DNA of 64,000 nt, taken from positions 1 through 64,000 of the forward strand of contig NZ_BORW01000005.1 of assembly GCF_018333375.1 (NCBI RefSeq). Direction: 5' to 3'. Position numbers and translations under genes: made by a program. The number at the start of each line of letters is the position of its first letter. Positions within the stretch are counted from its first letter, which is position 1. Below the pieces are notes generated by a model. That model was given only the letters and a program-made list of their open reading frames with translations, was not told the DNA's origin and did no database searches. Source of the DNA: Paenibacillus cookii (GTDB lineage: Bacteria > Bacillota > Bacilli > Paenibacillales > Paenibacillaceae). Positions 35,977-45,566 of this stretch are shown here, piece by piece.

Positions 35977-37140
35977 TCACGCGGTTTGAGGGGCGCGCCG
36001 TTTTCCAAGCGCGAAGCTGAAAATGGCCGTTCCAAGCCCCAGCGCCACGACGATTCCCGCCAGCCACGGATTATAAAGCACGGTCGACGTGCGTTCGATC
36101 AGCATGCCCCCCGAACCGGCGCCGGCCGCAAGGCCCAAATGGATCATCGACGTGTTCAGGCTGAGCACGAGGCTGGAGGACTCCGGCGCCTGTTTGATAA
36201 AGTGGGTTTGCAAGGCCGGCCCGCCCATGAACATCGAAAACATGATCAGTCCGATCAGGACGACTTCTACGGCAAGCGTGCCCGTAAACAAAGGCAGTAG
36301 AATAAGCGCAGCCGCATGCACGGTTAAGGTGGCAATCAGGATGCGCTTGGTTCCAAAACGGTCCGCGCCGGAACCGCCCAGGCGGGCTCCGACGGCGCCG
36401 ACCAATCCCAGGCCGAGCATCAGCAGGCTGATCGTGTTCGCATCGAAATGGAGCAAATCGTTCATGAACGTCGTCAAATACGTCAGCAGGACGGAATTTC
36501 CGGATTCGCGGAAGAAGCTGAGCATCAGCAGGCTGGCGATGATGCCGGAACCCAGCACCTTAAACTGCCGGCCGAACGAAGCGGGTTCGTCGCCGGGGAT
36601 GCGCGGAAGAGACCGGAGGATGATAAGTCCCATCAACAAGCTCAGCACGCCGAGGATCGCAAATATCGACTGCCAGTTCAGCCATTTGGTGATAACGATC
36701 CCGATTGGAACGCCCAAAATCATCGCGGAGCTGAACCCGAGCACAATCGTGCCGATGGAAGCGCCGACTTTATCGGGAGGGGATAATTTGGCCGCGGCCG
36801 CAAAAGCGGTGACCAGATAAACGCCGGAGCCGATGCCAAGCAGCACCCGGGAGGCCAAAACGACGCCGAAATGAGGGACAAGGGAGGCTGCGCTTCCCAG
36901 CAAAAAGAGGGCTAACGAAAAGAGCAGCACGTTTTTGCGTTCCCAGCGGGACGTAAAAAAGACCACGACGGGCGTCAGGGCGGCAAAAGCAAGCGAATAC
37001 GCCGTAACCAGCTGGCCCGCGAGCGCGACCGAGATGCGGAGATCCGAAGCGATGACATACAAAATGCCCGAAACGACAAGCTCGGAGGTGGCGGTGAGAA
37101 ACACGCCAAGCGTCAGAATATATATAAATAAACGGTTCAT
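35977..37140 (-). CDS. MFS efflux transporter (AraJ/YdhP-like)
   Basis: A 387-aa, 12-span major facilitator. LTATSELVVSGILYVIASDL replaces the usual first-helix motif of drug/sugar efflux proteins, and RVLLGIGSGVYLVTAFAAAAKLSP carries the proline-type motif of exporters. The substrate is unknown. The ATG at 37140 is preferred to the adjacent TTG. It is divergent from an HxlR regulator, with two inverted repeats over the shared promoter region, so redox- or drug-responsive control is likely. Confidence 0.88.
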   Translation of the reverse strand: MNRLFIYILTLGVFLTATSELVVSGILYVIASDLRISVALAGQLVTAYSLAFAALTPVVVFFTSRWERKNVLLFSLALFLLGSAASLVPHFGVVLASRVLLGIGSGVYLVTAFAAAAKLSPPDKVGASIGTIVLGFSSAMILGVPIGIVITKWLNWQSIFAILGVLSLLMGLIILRSLPRIPGDEPASFGRQFKVLGSGIIASLLMLSFFRESGNSVLLTYLTTFMNDLLHFDANTISLLMLGLGLVGAVGARLGGSGADRFGTKRILIATLTVHAAALILLPLFTGTLAVEVVLIGLIMFSMFMGGPALQTHFIKQAPESSSLVLSLNTSMIHLGLAAGAGSGGMLIERTSTVLYNPWLAGIVVALGLGTAIFSFALGKRRAPQTA

Positions 37141-37218
37141 CAAAAATCATTCCTTTCAGGGATGTTGGAGAGCTCTCGATTGCATTATAATGGCAGTACA
37201 TTCCTTTCGTAAGAACGC

Positions 37219-37268
37219 AAAACATTTGGATATTATCCAAATGTTTTGACTAACTTACAAAAAGTAAG
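37219..37268. promoter_or_regulatory. HxlR/MFS divergent operator region
   Basis: A perfect inverted repeat with 13-nt arms (AAAACATTTGGAT, 37219-37231, and its complement 37235-37247) is followed by CTTAC-AAAAA-GTAAG (37254-37268). On the minus strand TTGTAA (37260-37255), 17 nt and GATAAT (37237-37232) make a promoter for the MFS gene that lies inside both repeats. Confidence 0.6.
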
Positions 37269-37286
37269 ATAAAGGGAGGTTCGTGT

Positions 37287-37649
37287 ATGGAACAGAATAA
37301 TCCCGGCGACGCGGGCGATTTTTCGAATATTTGCTCGGTGCTGCAGATTTTGGGGGCAAAGTGGGCTTTCCTGGTGATCGCCGAGTTGTCCAAGGGGCCG
37401 AAAAGGTTCAACCAGCTCAGCCGGGACCTGGCCATCGTCAAAACGCAGTCCTTGTCCAACGCGCTCCGCCATTTGGAACAGAGCGGGATCGTCTCGCGGC
37501 AAGTGTTCCCGACGGTGCCCGTGACCGTGGAATATTCGCTGACGGAGAAGGGAATGGACTTCAAAACGGCGCTGCAGGAAATGGAGCGATGGGCTGCCAG
37601 ATGGAACGTGCAGGAGCAAACCGGAGAACAAAACAGGAGACAGGCGTAA
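37287..37649 (+). CDS. HxlR-family transcriptional regulator
   Basis: A 120-aa winged-helix protein. The HxlR core is clear: ICSVLQILGAKWAFLVIAELSKGPKRFNQL, then LSNALRHLEQSGIVSRQVFPTVPVTVEYSLTEKG. A cysteine near the N-terminus (IC, about 16) lies where redox- or aldehyde-sensing members keep theirs. The start follows AAAGGGAGG. It very probably controls the divergent MFS gene through the repeats between them. Confidence 0.92.
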   Translation: MEQNNPGDAGDFSNICSVLQILGAKWAFLVIAELSKGPKRFNQLSRDLAIVKTQSLSNALRHLEQSGIVSRQVFPTVPVTVEYSLTEKGMDFKTALQEMERWAARWNVQEQTGEQNRRQA

Positions 37650-37665
37650 AGTGGCCGGATCTGGG

Positions 37666-37693
37666 AGGATGCATGATGCATCTTCTTTTTTTT
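37666..37693 (+). terminator. terminator of the HxlR gene
   Basis: AGGATGCA/TGCATCTT stem with a TGA loop, then C and T8. Confidence 0.65.
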
Positions 37694-37877
37694 GCGAAAA
37701 CCGCGGGGTCAAGCCTCATATACATCTGAATATGCACTTCTGCGGATTCATCTTCCATTTTGCGGCTGACGCCAAAGGTGTGGGCAAAGCGGAACAACGG
37801 AGGATTGGCAGCCGGGATGCCGGTTTCTAGAATGGGGATGAAAGTCCATGGTGCACTCACCGATTAAGGAGGTCGCA

Positions 37878-38921
37878 ATGACGAAAAAGATGAGGTTTGC
37901 CATTGTCGGCGCGGGCGTCATTTCCCCGCTCCATGCGCGTGCGATTGCCAGCCATCCGGAGGCCGAGCTGACGGCCGTCGTGGATGAAGTGCAGGAAAAG
38001 GCCGAAGCGTTAGCGAAGGAGTTCGGATCACCGCCGACATACAGAAACATGGAACAATTGCTGCAGGGAGGGGAGGTTGACGCGGTCTGCGTATGCGTGC
38101 CGAGCGGGCTCCACCGCGACATTACGGTGGCCGCAGCACGGGCAGGAAAACATGTGTTTTGCGAAAAGCCGCTGGGCATCACGGCGAAGGATATGGATGA
38201 GATGATTGAAGCCTGCCGGACGAACGGGGTCAAGCTTGCTACCGTATTCCAAAAACGGACCACGCAGGAAGCGCTTCTGACGAAAAAAGCGATCGAGGAA
38301 GGCAAATTGGGTAAACTCGTGCTCGGGGACGCCTATCTGAAATATTTCCGCAGCCGCGAATATTACAAAAGCGCCGGCTGGCGCGGAACATGGGCGCTGG
38401 ACGGCGGAGGGGCGCTGATGAACCAAGGCGTCCACGGCGTGGACATTATCCGTTGGATGATGGGCGACGTGGAAAGCGTGTTTGCCTACGCGTCGCCGCT
38501 CATTCATGACATCGAGGTGGAAGACACCGCGGTGGCCGTGCTGAAATACGCAAACGGCGCTTATGGCGTCATTCAAGGAGCGACGACGGTGAATCCGGGC
38601 CAGGAAGCGCGGTTCGAAATTCACGGGGAACACGGCTCGATCGTTTACGGGGACAGCGGCTTCAAAGTGTGGAAAACGGTGGATGGCGATGCGGCGCCGA
38701 TCGGCGCGAAAGAAGGAACCGCCGACGGCACCGATGACCCGCGCGCGATTTCGGCCGACGGGCACTATATTTTGATCGACGACTTGATCAAGTCGGTGAA
38801 GGAGAACCGGGAGCCGCTCATATCCGGGGAAGAGGCGCGGAAATCGGTCGACTTGATTTTGGCCGTTTACGAGTCCGCCCGAACCGGCAGGGAAGTGAGA
38901 CTACAGCCTGGAGGCGCATAA
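37878..38921 (+). CDS. Gfo/Idh/MocA-family dehydrogenase
   Basis: A 347-aa NAD(P)-dependent oxidoreductase. GAGVISPLHARAI is the N-terminal Rossmann motif, and VFCEKPLGITAKDMDEM carries the family's lysine in EKP. The C-terminal domain has GGGALMNQGVHGVDIIRWMMG with the conserved histidine. The substrate is probably a sugar, sugar acid or cyclitol. The ATG at 37878 follows AAGGAGG. It is first gene of a five-gene operon ending in nagA, so an amino-sugar or derived keto-sugar is the likely substrate class. Confidence 0.9.
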   Translation: MTKKMRFAIVGAGVISPLHARAIASHPEAELTAVVDEVQEKAEALAKEFGSPPTYRNMEQLLQGGEVDAVCVCVPSGLHRDITVAAARAGKHVFCEKPLGITAKDMDEMIEACRTNGVKLATVFQKRTTQEALLTKKAIEEGKLGKLVLGDAYLKYFRSREYYKSAGWRGTWALDGGGALMNQGVHGVDIIRWMMGDVESVFAYASPLIHDIEVEDTAVAVLKYANGAYGVIQGATTVNPGQEARFEIHGEHGSIVYGDSGFKVWKTVDGDAAPIGAKEGTADGTDDPRAISADGHYILIDDLIKSVKENREPLISGEEARKSVDLILAVYESARTGREVRLQPGGA

Positions 38922-38923
38922 AC

Positions 38924-39862
38924 ATGGATTCGAAAACATTGAATATCGGCATGATCGGCCTGGACACCTCCCATGCCCCTTTATTTGCGGAAATGCTCAA
39001 TGATCCGGCCCATCCCCATCATGTTCCGGGAGCCCGGGTGACCGTCGCCTTTCCGGGAGGTTCGCCCGATTTTCCGCTAAGCATCGATCGGGTGGCGGGG
39101 TTCACCGCCAAAATCGAAGGCGATTTTGGCGTGCGCATGGCAGGCAGCATCGGGGAGGTAGCCGAGGAAGCGGATGCGATCCTGCTGCTGACCGTCGATG
39201 GGCGGATTCACGCCGAACAGTTTGCGGCGGTGGCCCCGTATGGAAAACCGGTCTTTATCGACAAACCTTTCGCCGTCAGCAGCCGGGATGCGCGCGCCAT
39301 TGCCGATCTCGCCCGCGAGCACCGGGTGCCGCTCATGAGCTGCTCCTCCGTCCGTTGGGCGGAAAATTTGGACGCGGCCGTCCGCGCAAACGACGGCCAA
39401 GGCCGGATCATCGGCGCCGACTGCTGCGGTCCGATGGAGCTGCAGCCGACCCAGCCGGGCTTTTTCTGGTACGGCATTCATATGGCGGATATGCTGTACC
39501 GCTGCATGGGACCGGGCTGCACGGAGGTGCGGGTGACGGCCAATGAGGACCATGATCTGGCGGTCGGCGTCTGGGCCGACGGACGGATCGGCACCATCCG
39601 CGGAAACCGCAAAGGGAACCGGCGTTTCGGGGCGCTGCTTCACCGCGAGCAGGGAACCGGATACGTCGATATCTATGCCGCGCAGAAGCCTTATTTCGCC
39701 AGCATGCTGGAAGAGGTCGTCCGCATGTTCCAAACGAAAACGCCGCCGCTCGATATCGAGGAAACGATCGAAGTGATCGCTTTTCTTGAAGCGGCGAACG
39801 AAAGCAGGGCAACCGGGAAATCCGTTCCTTTGCGCGGCTCGTTCGCGAAGCGGAACGGATAG
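38924..39862 (+). CDS. second Gfo/Idh/MocA-like oxidoreductase
   Basis: A 312-aa protein starting 2 nt after the previous stop with a GGAGG site. The Rossmann strand ends GMIGLDTSHAPLF, a variant lacking the usual GxGxxG. VFIDKPFAVSSRDARAI retains the lysine (DKP for EKP). The C-terminal half is shorter than in the first dehydrogenase. A GLDTSH start is seen in poorly studied members that may not bind NAD classically. It may form a heteromer with, or act after, the first enzyme; this is inferred. Confidence 0.8.
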   Translation: MDSKTLNIGMIGLDTSHAPLFAEMLNDPAHPHHVPGARVTVAFPGGSPDFPLSIDRVAGFTAKIEGDFGVRMAGSIGEVAEEADAILLLTVDGRIHAEQFAAVAPYGKPVFIDKPFAVSSRDARAIADLAREHRVPLMSCSSVRWAENLDAAVRANDGQGRIIGADCCGPMELQPTQPGFFWYGIHMADMLYRCMGPGCTEVRVTANEDHDLAVGVWADGRIGTIRGNRKGNRRFGALLHREQGTGYVDIYAAQKPYFASMLEEVVRMFQTKTPPLDIEETIEVIAFLEAANESRATGKSVPLRGSFAKRNG

Positions 39863-39983
39863 AAGCGGGCGCATTCAGACAGGCGGCCGGCGGGAATGGA
39901 ATCGACCTATAAACCTTCCGGATTTCGGAGAAATAGGGGATGTTGACAGGACCATCGGCTGCCGGAAAAAAGGAGGCGATTGG

Positions 39984-40871
39984 ATGATGGGCGGATTCAA
40001 GCTTGGCGTCATTACGGATGAAATTTCGCAAAACGTCGAAGATGCCATCCGGATCGCCAAACGGTACGGACTGGACGGATTGGAGCTGCGTTCGGTCGAC
40101 GGCAAGCAGCTTCACCGGCTCGGCGACCGGAGGCTGGATGAGATTGCCGCCATGATCCGCGATGCGGGTCTAAGCGTGTGCGGCTTGTCCACGCCGGTGT
40201 TTAAATGCAATTTGCATAACAAGGAGGAGGTCGCCGCGCATCACCGCATGCTCCGCCGTTACGCGGAACTGGCGCGGAGGTTCGGTACGGGGATTCTCCG
40301 GGGTTTCAGCTTCTGGGCGAACCGGGACGATTATCGCACGGCTTTTCCGGGCATCGTGCGCGAGCTGCAGCATACCGTCCCGGTGCTGGAGGAATTCGGC
40401 GTCCGGCTTGCCCTGGAAGCCGATCCTTCCGTGTATGCGACGAACGGAACCAAGGTGGCTGCGCTCGTAAGCGAGGCGGCGAATCCGCGGATCCGGGCTT
40501 TATACGATCCGGGCAACGATTTGTGGGACCCGGATGGCGAAACGCCTTACCCGGACGGGTACGAAGCGCTGCAAGGCCAAATTTGCCACATCCACGTCAA
40601 GGATGCCGTACGGGAGAACGGCAAAACCGAAGCCGTCGCCATCGGCAGGGGCGAGGTGGGGTATGACCGGCTGCTTGCCAGGCTGGCGGAGGACGGATAC
40701 GACGGCTGGCTTGTCGTCGAAACGCATTACAGGCTCGCTTCCGAGCTGAGCGAAGAGCAGCTGAAGCGTCCTTCGGGATATGCCTTTTCCGCCGGAGGCG
40801 AGGAGGCGACGGAGGAATGCTTGGAGAGCTTCCTCGGCTTGCTGCGGCAGCACGGGCCGCGCGTCGGTTGA
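39984..40871 (+). CDS. sugar phosphate isomerase/epimerase-type TIM barrel
   Basis: A 295-aa protein of the xylose-isomerase-like TIM barrel/AP endonuclease 2 superfamily. The start LGVITDEISQNVEDAIRIAKRYGLDGLELRS is typical. Metal-site residues are suggested by LALEADPS, LYDPGNDLW, CHIHVKDA and VVETHY. The ATG at 39984 follows AAGGAGG; a longer open frame upstream has no site. The reaction is unknown. With two dehydrogenases it could isomerise a keto-sugar intermediate. Confidence 0.85.
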   Translation: MMGGFKLGVITDEISQNVEDAIRIAKRYGLDGLELRSVDGKQLHRLGDRRLDEIAAMIRDAGLSVCGLSTPVFKCNLHNKEEVAAHHRMLRRYAELARRFGTGILRGFSFWANRDDYRTAFPGIVRELQHTVPVLEEFGVRLALEADPSVYATNGTKVAALVSEAANPRIRALYDPGNDLWDPDGETPYPDGYEALQGQICHIHVKDAVRENGKTEAVAIGRGEVGYDRLLARLAEDGYDGWLVVETHYRLASELSEEQLKRPSGYAFSAGGEEATEECLESFLGLLRQHGPRVG

Positions 40872-40923
40872 TGCCGGGGGCTGCTTCGGAAAACGATGAT
40901 TTGATGAGAGGAGGGATGCATCG

Positions 40924-41709
40924 ATGAATGCCAATGCCCCATCGCCTGAAAGATCATGGACGGCGGGCCGTTTGCGCGTGCGTCAATACGCCAGCCGGGA
41001 CGAGATGGGCAAAGCTGCCGCATCGGAAGCGGCCGAGGCCATCCGGCAAAAACTGAATACGCAGGAAGCCGTACGGATCGTCTTTGCGGCCGCGCCTTCC
41101 CAGAACGAATTCCTCGACGCTCTCGTGCGGGAGGAGGGCATCGATTGGGGGCGGATAACAGCCTTTCATATGGACGAATATATCGGACTCTCCCCGGATG
41201 CGCCGCAGCGGTTCAGCCATTTCCTGACGACGAGGCTGTTCAGCCGCGTTCGCCCGGGACGGGTTCATCTGCTGAACGGCGCCGCCGAAGCGGCGCAGGA
41301 ATGCGCCAGATATGCGGCGCTGCTCCGGGAAGCGCCGCTCGATATCGTCTGCCTCGGCATCGGCGAAAACGGGCATATTGCCTTTAACGACCCGCCGGTG
41401 GCCGATTTTAACGATCCCGAGCTTGTAAAACAGGTCAATCTCGATGATTGGTGCCGGGAGCAGCAGGTTCACGACGGATGTTTTGCTAAATTCGAGGACG
41501 TGCCGGAGTATGCGATGACGTTAACCGTACCGGCGCTGATGTCGGCCGAAAGGCTGTTTTGCATCGTGCCCGGAGCCGCCAAACGCCGCGCGGTCCAAGG
41601 CACGCTGGAAGGGCCGATCACGACGGCTTGCCCGGCCTCGATCCTGAGAACGCATGCCGATTGCCGGATGTACCTCGACAGGGATTCCTCGCCGGCCGCG
41701 CCGCATTGA
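40924..41709 (+). CDS. glucosamine-6-phosphate deaminase-like protein (divergent NagB)
   Basis: A 261-aa NagB/6-phosphogluconolactonase-fold protein. AFHMDEYIGL holds the catalytic aspartate and LGIGENGHIAFNDP the histidine loop. The first phosphate loop, normally GSTP, is replaced by APSQ (IVFAAAPSQNEFL), and the loop glutamate of NEP is D (NDP). This marks a divergent subgroup. The following nagA supports glucosamine-6-phosphate (or a close analogue) as substrate, giving fructose-6-phosphate and ammonia. The start follows GAGGAGGG. Confidence 0.75.
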   Translation: MNANAPSPERSWTAGRLRVRQYASRDEMGKAAASEAAEAIRQKLNTQEAVRIVFAAAPSQNEFLDALVREEGIDWGRITAFHMDEYIGLSPDAPQRFSHFLTTRLFSRVRPGRVHLLNGAAEAAQECARYAALLREAPLDIVCLGIGENGHIAFNDPPVADFNDPELVKQVNLDDWCREQQVHDGCFAKFEDVPEYAMTLTVPALMSAERLFCIVPGAAKRRAVQGTLEGPITTACPASILRTHADCRMYLDRDSSPAAPH

Positions 41710-41815
41710 CGTCATGCGGGCGACGGAGGAAAGGCGGCAGGTTAGAACGCCTCGCCTGGAACATAAAACCTTCTTACTTTTATCCAAACTTATGAAGCAA
41801 GGAGACGGTGCATGG

Positions 41816-43072
41816 ATGGTCAGATCGAACATGGCGACGCCCGGCTTCGAATTGATCGGGAGGCACTACCGTACGGGGGAGCCGGTGGCGGTTCGCATCC
41901 GGGAAGGGGTCATCGCGGAATGCCAAAGCATTGACGCAGCGGATTGCGAGTTAAACGCGGTGAACCTGCCGGCAATCGAAAACCTTCCGTGGATCGCCCC
42001 GGGGCTTGTCGATCTGCAAATCAACGGCTACGGGGGACTGGACATGAACGCGCCGGACCTGGCGGAGGAGACGGTAGAAGCGCTGATCGGCAGGCTGTGG
42101 GCCGAAGGCGTCACCTCGTTTTACCCGACGGTCATTACGGGCTCCGACGCATCGATCGAACGGGCGCTTGCCGTCATTGATCGGGTTTGCTCCCGGCTGG
42201 AGCGGGAAGGCGGCTTGGGCGGAGCGCACAGCATCGCCGGCATCCATCTCGAAGGCCCGTTCATATCCCCCGAAGACGGGCCGCGCGGCGCCCATAACCG
42301 GGCCTTCGTCAAGGCGCCCGATCCGGTGCGTCTCGATGCCTGGCAGCAGGCGGCCGGCGGGCGCATCCGGATCGTCACGCTGTCGCCGGAATGGCCGGAG
42401 GCCGAAGCCTTTATCGCCCGCTGCGCCGAGCAAGGCATCGTGGCAGCGATCGGCCATACCGCCGCTTCCGCTGATCAAATCGGGCGCGCCGCCGCAGCCG
42501 GGGCCAGCTTGTCCACGCACCTCGGCAACGGCGCCCATCCGGTGCTGCCGCGCCATCCCAACTACATTTGGGATCAGCTGGCGGATGATCGGCTGTGGGC
42601 CAGCGTCATTGCCGACGGCTTCCACCTTCCGGCCGCCTTCTTGAAGGTCGCCCGGAAGGTAAAAGGAGACCGGCTGATTCTCGTCAGCGATGCCGTCAGC
42701 CTGGGCGGCATGCCGCCCGGGAACTACGATGCTCCCGTCGGCGGGCGCGTCACGCTGACCGCGCAGGGGCGGCTGCATCTTGCCGGCCAGCCGGCGCTGC
42801 TGGCCGGATCGGCGCTGCCGCTGACCACGGGCATTTCGCATATGCGTTCCTGCGGCATTTGCAGCCTCGGGGAAGCTTGGGACATGGCTTCGATCGCGCC
42901 TTCCAAGCTGATGAAGCTGGAGACCGGCGCCGGGCTGCAGCCTGGAGCACCGGCGGATCTAGCCTTGTTCACGCTGGACGAAGGGCAAATCCGGATGCTG
43001 GAGACGTATAAGCGAGGGAAACGGATGTTTCGCCGCGACCCCAGGGCAGAGCGACGTGAAAACGGCCCCTAA
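41816..43072 (+). CDS. nagA: N-acetylglucosamine-6-phosphate deacetylase
   Basis: A 418-aa amidohydrolase. Like the E. coli enzyme it has no HxH after the first strand (GLVDLQINGYGGLDMN). Metal and catalytic residues are E in HLEGPFIS, H in IGHTAASADQ, H in STHLGNGAH and D in LVSDAVS. It would hydrolyse GlcNAc-6-P to GlcN-6-P plus acetate, feeding the deaminase encoded just before. The usual HLFNAM is HLGNGA here. ATG 41816 is preceded by AAGGAG at a long spacing; 41831 is an alternative. Confidence 0.85.
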   Translation: MVRSNMATPGFELIGRHYRTGEPVAVRIREGVIAECQSIDAADCELNAVNLPAIENLPWIAPGLVDLQINGYGGLDMNAPDLAEETVEALIGRLWAEGVTSFYPTVITGSDASIERALAVIDRVCSRLEREGGLGGAHSIAGIHLEGPFISPEDGPRGAHNRAFVKAPDPVRLDAWQQAAGGRIRIVTLSPEWPEAEAFIARCAEQGIVAAIGHTAASADQIGRAAAAGASLSTHLGNGAHPVLPRHPNYIWDQLADDRLWASVIADGFHLPAAFLKVARKVKGDRLILVSDAVSLGGMPPGNYDAPVGGRVTLTAQGRLHLAGQPALLAGSALPLTTGISHMRSCGICSLGEAWDMASIAPSKLMKLETGAGLQPGAPADLALFTLDEGQIRMLETYKRGKRMFRRDPRAERRENGP

Positions 43073-43133
43073 GCCATGCCGACGGGAGAAAGCGCAGCCT
43101 CATCTTCAATTCAAAACGACGTAACCAAACGCA

Positions 43134-43170
43134 AAACGGCGGCCAAGAAAATCGTTCTTGGCCGCCGTTT
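43134..43170. terminator. bidirectional terminator after nagA
   Basis: A perfect 16-bp stem, AAACGGCGGCCAAGAA and its complement around AATCG, with T-rich flanks. It separates the amino-sugar operon from the leftward AraC gene. Confidence 0.9.
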
Positions 43171-43295
43171 CTTTTGGGCTTCGCGGCGGTGCGTTTTAGC
43201 CTAAGAAGCAGCCGCGCCAATTGCCGCCTGTCTTCTTGGGCGCGGGTATAACTTCATTCACCGTTTTGTTGAACGGGGACGGACAAACCTCCCCG

Positions 43296-45566
43296 TCAGG
43301 AAGCGTATTTCTTCCGGAATTCGCCCGGCGTCATGCCGGCATGCCGTTTGAACATGCGGATAAACGAATTGACGTTGTGGTAGCCGACCCGGGCGGCGAC
43401 GTCCTGGATGCGCAAATCGAGGTTTTGCAGCATGTCCTTGGCCGCGCGGATGCGCAGATCGTTCAAATAATCGCTGAAATTGAGCCCGGTTTTTTCCTTG
43501 AAATAGGTGGACAGGTACCCCGAGGTGATATTCAGCTTATCGGCCATCATATCCAGGTTGATGTCCTCGTCCAGATGCTCATTGATATAGGTCATGACGA
43601 AGGACGTGATCGGGTCGTGGTTTTCCGTTTTGCGCCGGATCAGTTCCAGCGCCGGGCCGAGCAGGCTGCCGAACCAGGCTTCATATTGCCCCGGGCTGTA
43701 GAAATGCCGCGTCGATTCCAGCATTGGCACAGCCGCCGCCTCAAATTCCGCATGCAGGTTCTGGCTGCGCAGCAGCTTGTCGAGCTCGCCGGCCACGTCT
43801 TTGGCGAACCGCCGGTATTCGATGGCCGCCGCCTGCTTTTTTTCCAGCACGCTCAAGCTTTTCGCGATCCACTCCCGCATACTGTCGTCGCTTCCGCTGA
43901 GCACCCGGTTGTGGAACTCCTGCTCCCATGTCGCTTTGAAGCAGCGGGCGTCTTTGCCGGGCCCGGCGCCGTCCGGGCGGATCCACTGGGTTTCATCCCG
44001 AAGCTTCCGCTGTTTCAGCATGCCGTTCACGCAGGCCAGCGCCGCCGTGAAAGAGGCCCCTGCCGGCTGTACCGGGCTTTCCGCCATCGTGACGAGGTAG
44101 GAGCTTCGGTCCCGGTCGAACACCTGCTGCAGATGCCGAAGCTGCGCCGACGTTTCCGCGTTTTCATCGGGAAGGAAAACGATGGACAAGATCTGGCAGG
44201 GTTCGGTTTGGAGCGTGACGGAGTCCGGATACACCTGCCGCCAAATCTGGTCGACGTATTCCCGCATGTAATAGGCCCCTTTTTCCTGCACCAAAGGATA
44301 TTCGGCGCTGGCCTCCTTGAAAATGATCTGGTACGCGACCATGACGTACGGCATGCTGACATCCGCCAGCTCCTTCAGCTCGCTCAGGTTCATATGGATG
44401 TTTTTCAGGCGGTTGGTATAGGCGTAATGGCGGAGCAGCGAGTTTTTTCGGGCCAAATCGCTGGAGATCCGCTGATGGGTGGAGCGCAAATGCTGTACTC
44501 TCCGGCTGATCAGCTCGATTTCCTTGACCGGTCCCTGCACCGGTTCGGGCTCGTCGGCGCGCAGCGTATCGGCCATGATGCGGATCGGGCGATGCACCCT
44601 GCGGCTGAACGCATACGTCAACACGATCAGCAGGCCGACGATGCCGAGGAGCGAAAGCAGCACGAGATTCAAATTCAGAAGCTGGGAGGAGATGCTTTGG
44701 ACGGGCACGCGGCTGACATACATGAACCCCGTGTCGGTTCCTTTCCGGTAAAAATAATACGCGTCTTTCGTCTGCACGAACGAATGCCGTTCGTCAAACG
44801 TATGAAGGGCAGGCAGCAGACCCGCGTCGGATCCGGATTCAGGCGCATACAGCGGGCGCCCATCCGAATCCAAAATATAAAAGCTGCCGCTCATGGCGGA
44901 TTGCAGGTTCCGGGCGAGCCGTTCCGCATCCAGCATGGCCACCAGATACATATCCTTGTACGGCATCATTTTGATGACGACGGGCATCAGCATGCCCTTG
45001 GAGCGAACCGATCCGGCCGTGTTTTCCGTAAACGCCGCCGCGGGAAATACCCGGAACGCGTAACGCTTTCCGAACTGCTCATCCCAAAAAGCCGGCGGGT
45101 ACGACGGGCTTGCATAATACGTGCCGAACATCGCCTTTGCGCTGCTCGTCCCGTCCTTTTCGACGACATAGGCGTCCTTTTGAAAATAGATGATCAAATT
45201 GTCCATCCCCAAAAAAGGGTTTCCATACAGCCGCTTCATTTCCCCGATCACGTCGTTGACGTAGCCGTATGCCTGATTGCGCTTGACCTGGCGCAGCTGG
45301 TTTACGTACGTCATCCATTCCGGGTTTTGGCTCAAGCCCAGCACCATCTCCCGGGTCAGCCGGAATTGGTTTTCGTAGCCCGAGGCCGCATGGTTCATGG
45401 CCAGCTCGTTATATTTCACGATCTCCCGGTGGATTTGCCCTTTCAAATAAAAAAAGGAAACAAGATTGAAGGCGGTGAGCAGCAAAATGACCGCGAGGAA
45501 ACCGGACAGCAGCTTGGTGAACAAGGTGGAAAAGCCAAACCTTCTCTTCATCAGCACAAACGACAT
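43296..45566 (-). CDS. membrane sensor AraC-family regulator (second)
   Basis: A 756-aa protein with the same layout as the first one: TM1 about 12-37, extracellular sensor region to about 290, TM2 (LLNLNLVLLSLLGIVGLLIVLTYAF), HAMP-like linker, helical middle, and a C-terminal double HTH (INLDMMADKLNITSGYLSTY; IQDVAARVGYHNVNSFIRMF). The ATG at 45566 follows GGAGGTG at 9 nt; an upstream start adds seven residues without a site. It is divergent from the second LplB/LplC/binding-protein operon, its probable target. Confidence 0.88.
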   Translation of the reverse strand: MSFVLMKRRFGFSTLFTKLLSGFLAVILLLTAFNLVSFFYLKGQIHREIVKYNELAMNHAASGYENQFRLTREMVLGLSQNPEWMTYVNQLRQVKRNQAYGYVNDVIGEMKRLYGNPFLGMDNLIIYFQKDAYVVEKDGTSSAKAMFGTYYASPSYPPAFWDEQFGKRYAFRVFPAAAFTENTAGSVRSKGMLMPVVIKMMPYKDMYLVAMLDAERLARNLQSAMSGSFYILDSDGRPLYAPESGSDAGLLPALHTFDERHSFVQTKDAYYFYRKGTDTGFMYVSRVPVQSISSQLLNLNLVLLSLLGIVGLLIVLTYAFSRRVHRPIRIMADTLRADEPEPVQGPVKEIELISRRVQHLRSTHQRISSDLARKNSLLRHYAYTNRLKNIHMNLSELKELADVSMPYVMVAYQIIFKEASAEYPLVQEKGAYYMREYVDQIWRQVYPDSVTLQTEPCQILSIVFLPDENAETSAQLRHLQQVFDRDRSSYLVTMAESPVQPAGASFTAALACVNGMLKQRKLRDETQWIRPDGAGPGKDARCFKATWEQEFHNRVLSGSDDSMREWIAKSLSVLEKKQAAAIEYRRFAKDVAGELDKLLRSQNLHAEFEAAAVPMLESTRHFYSPGQYEAWFGSLLGPALELIRRKTENHDPITSFVMTYINEHLDEDINLDMMADKLNITSGYLSTYFKEKTGLNFSDYLNDLRIRAAKDMLQNLDLRIQDVAARVGYHNVNSFIRMFKRHAGMTPGEFRKKYAS

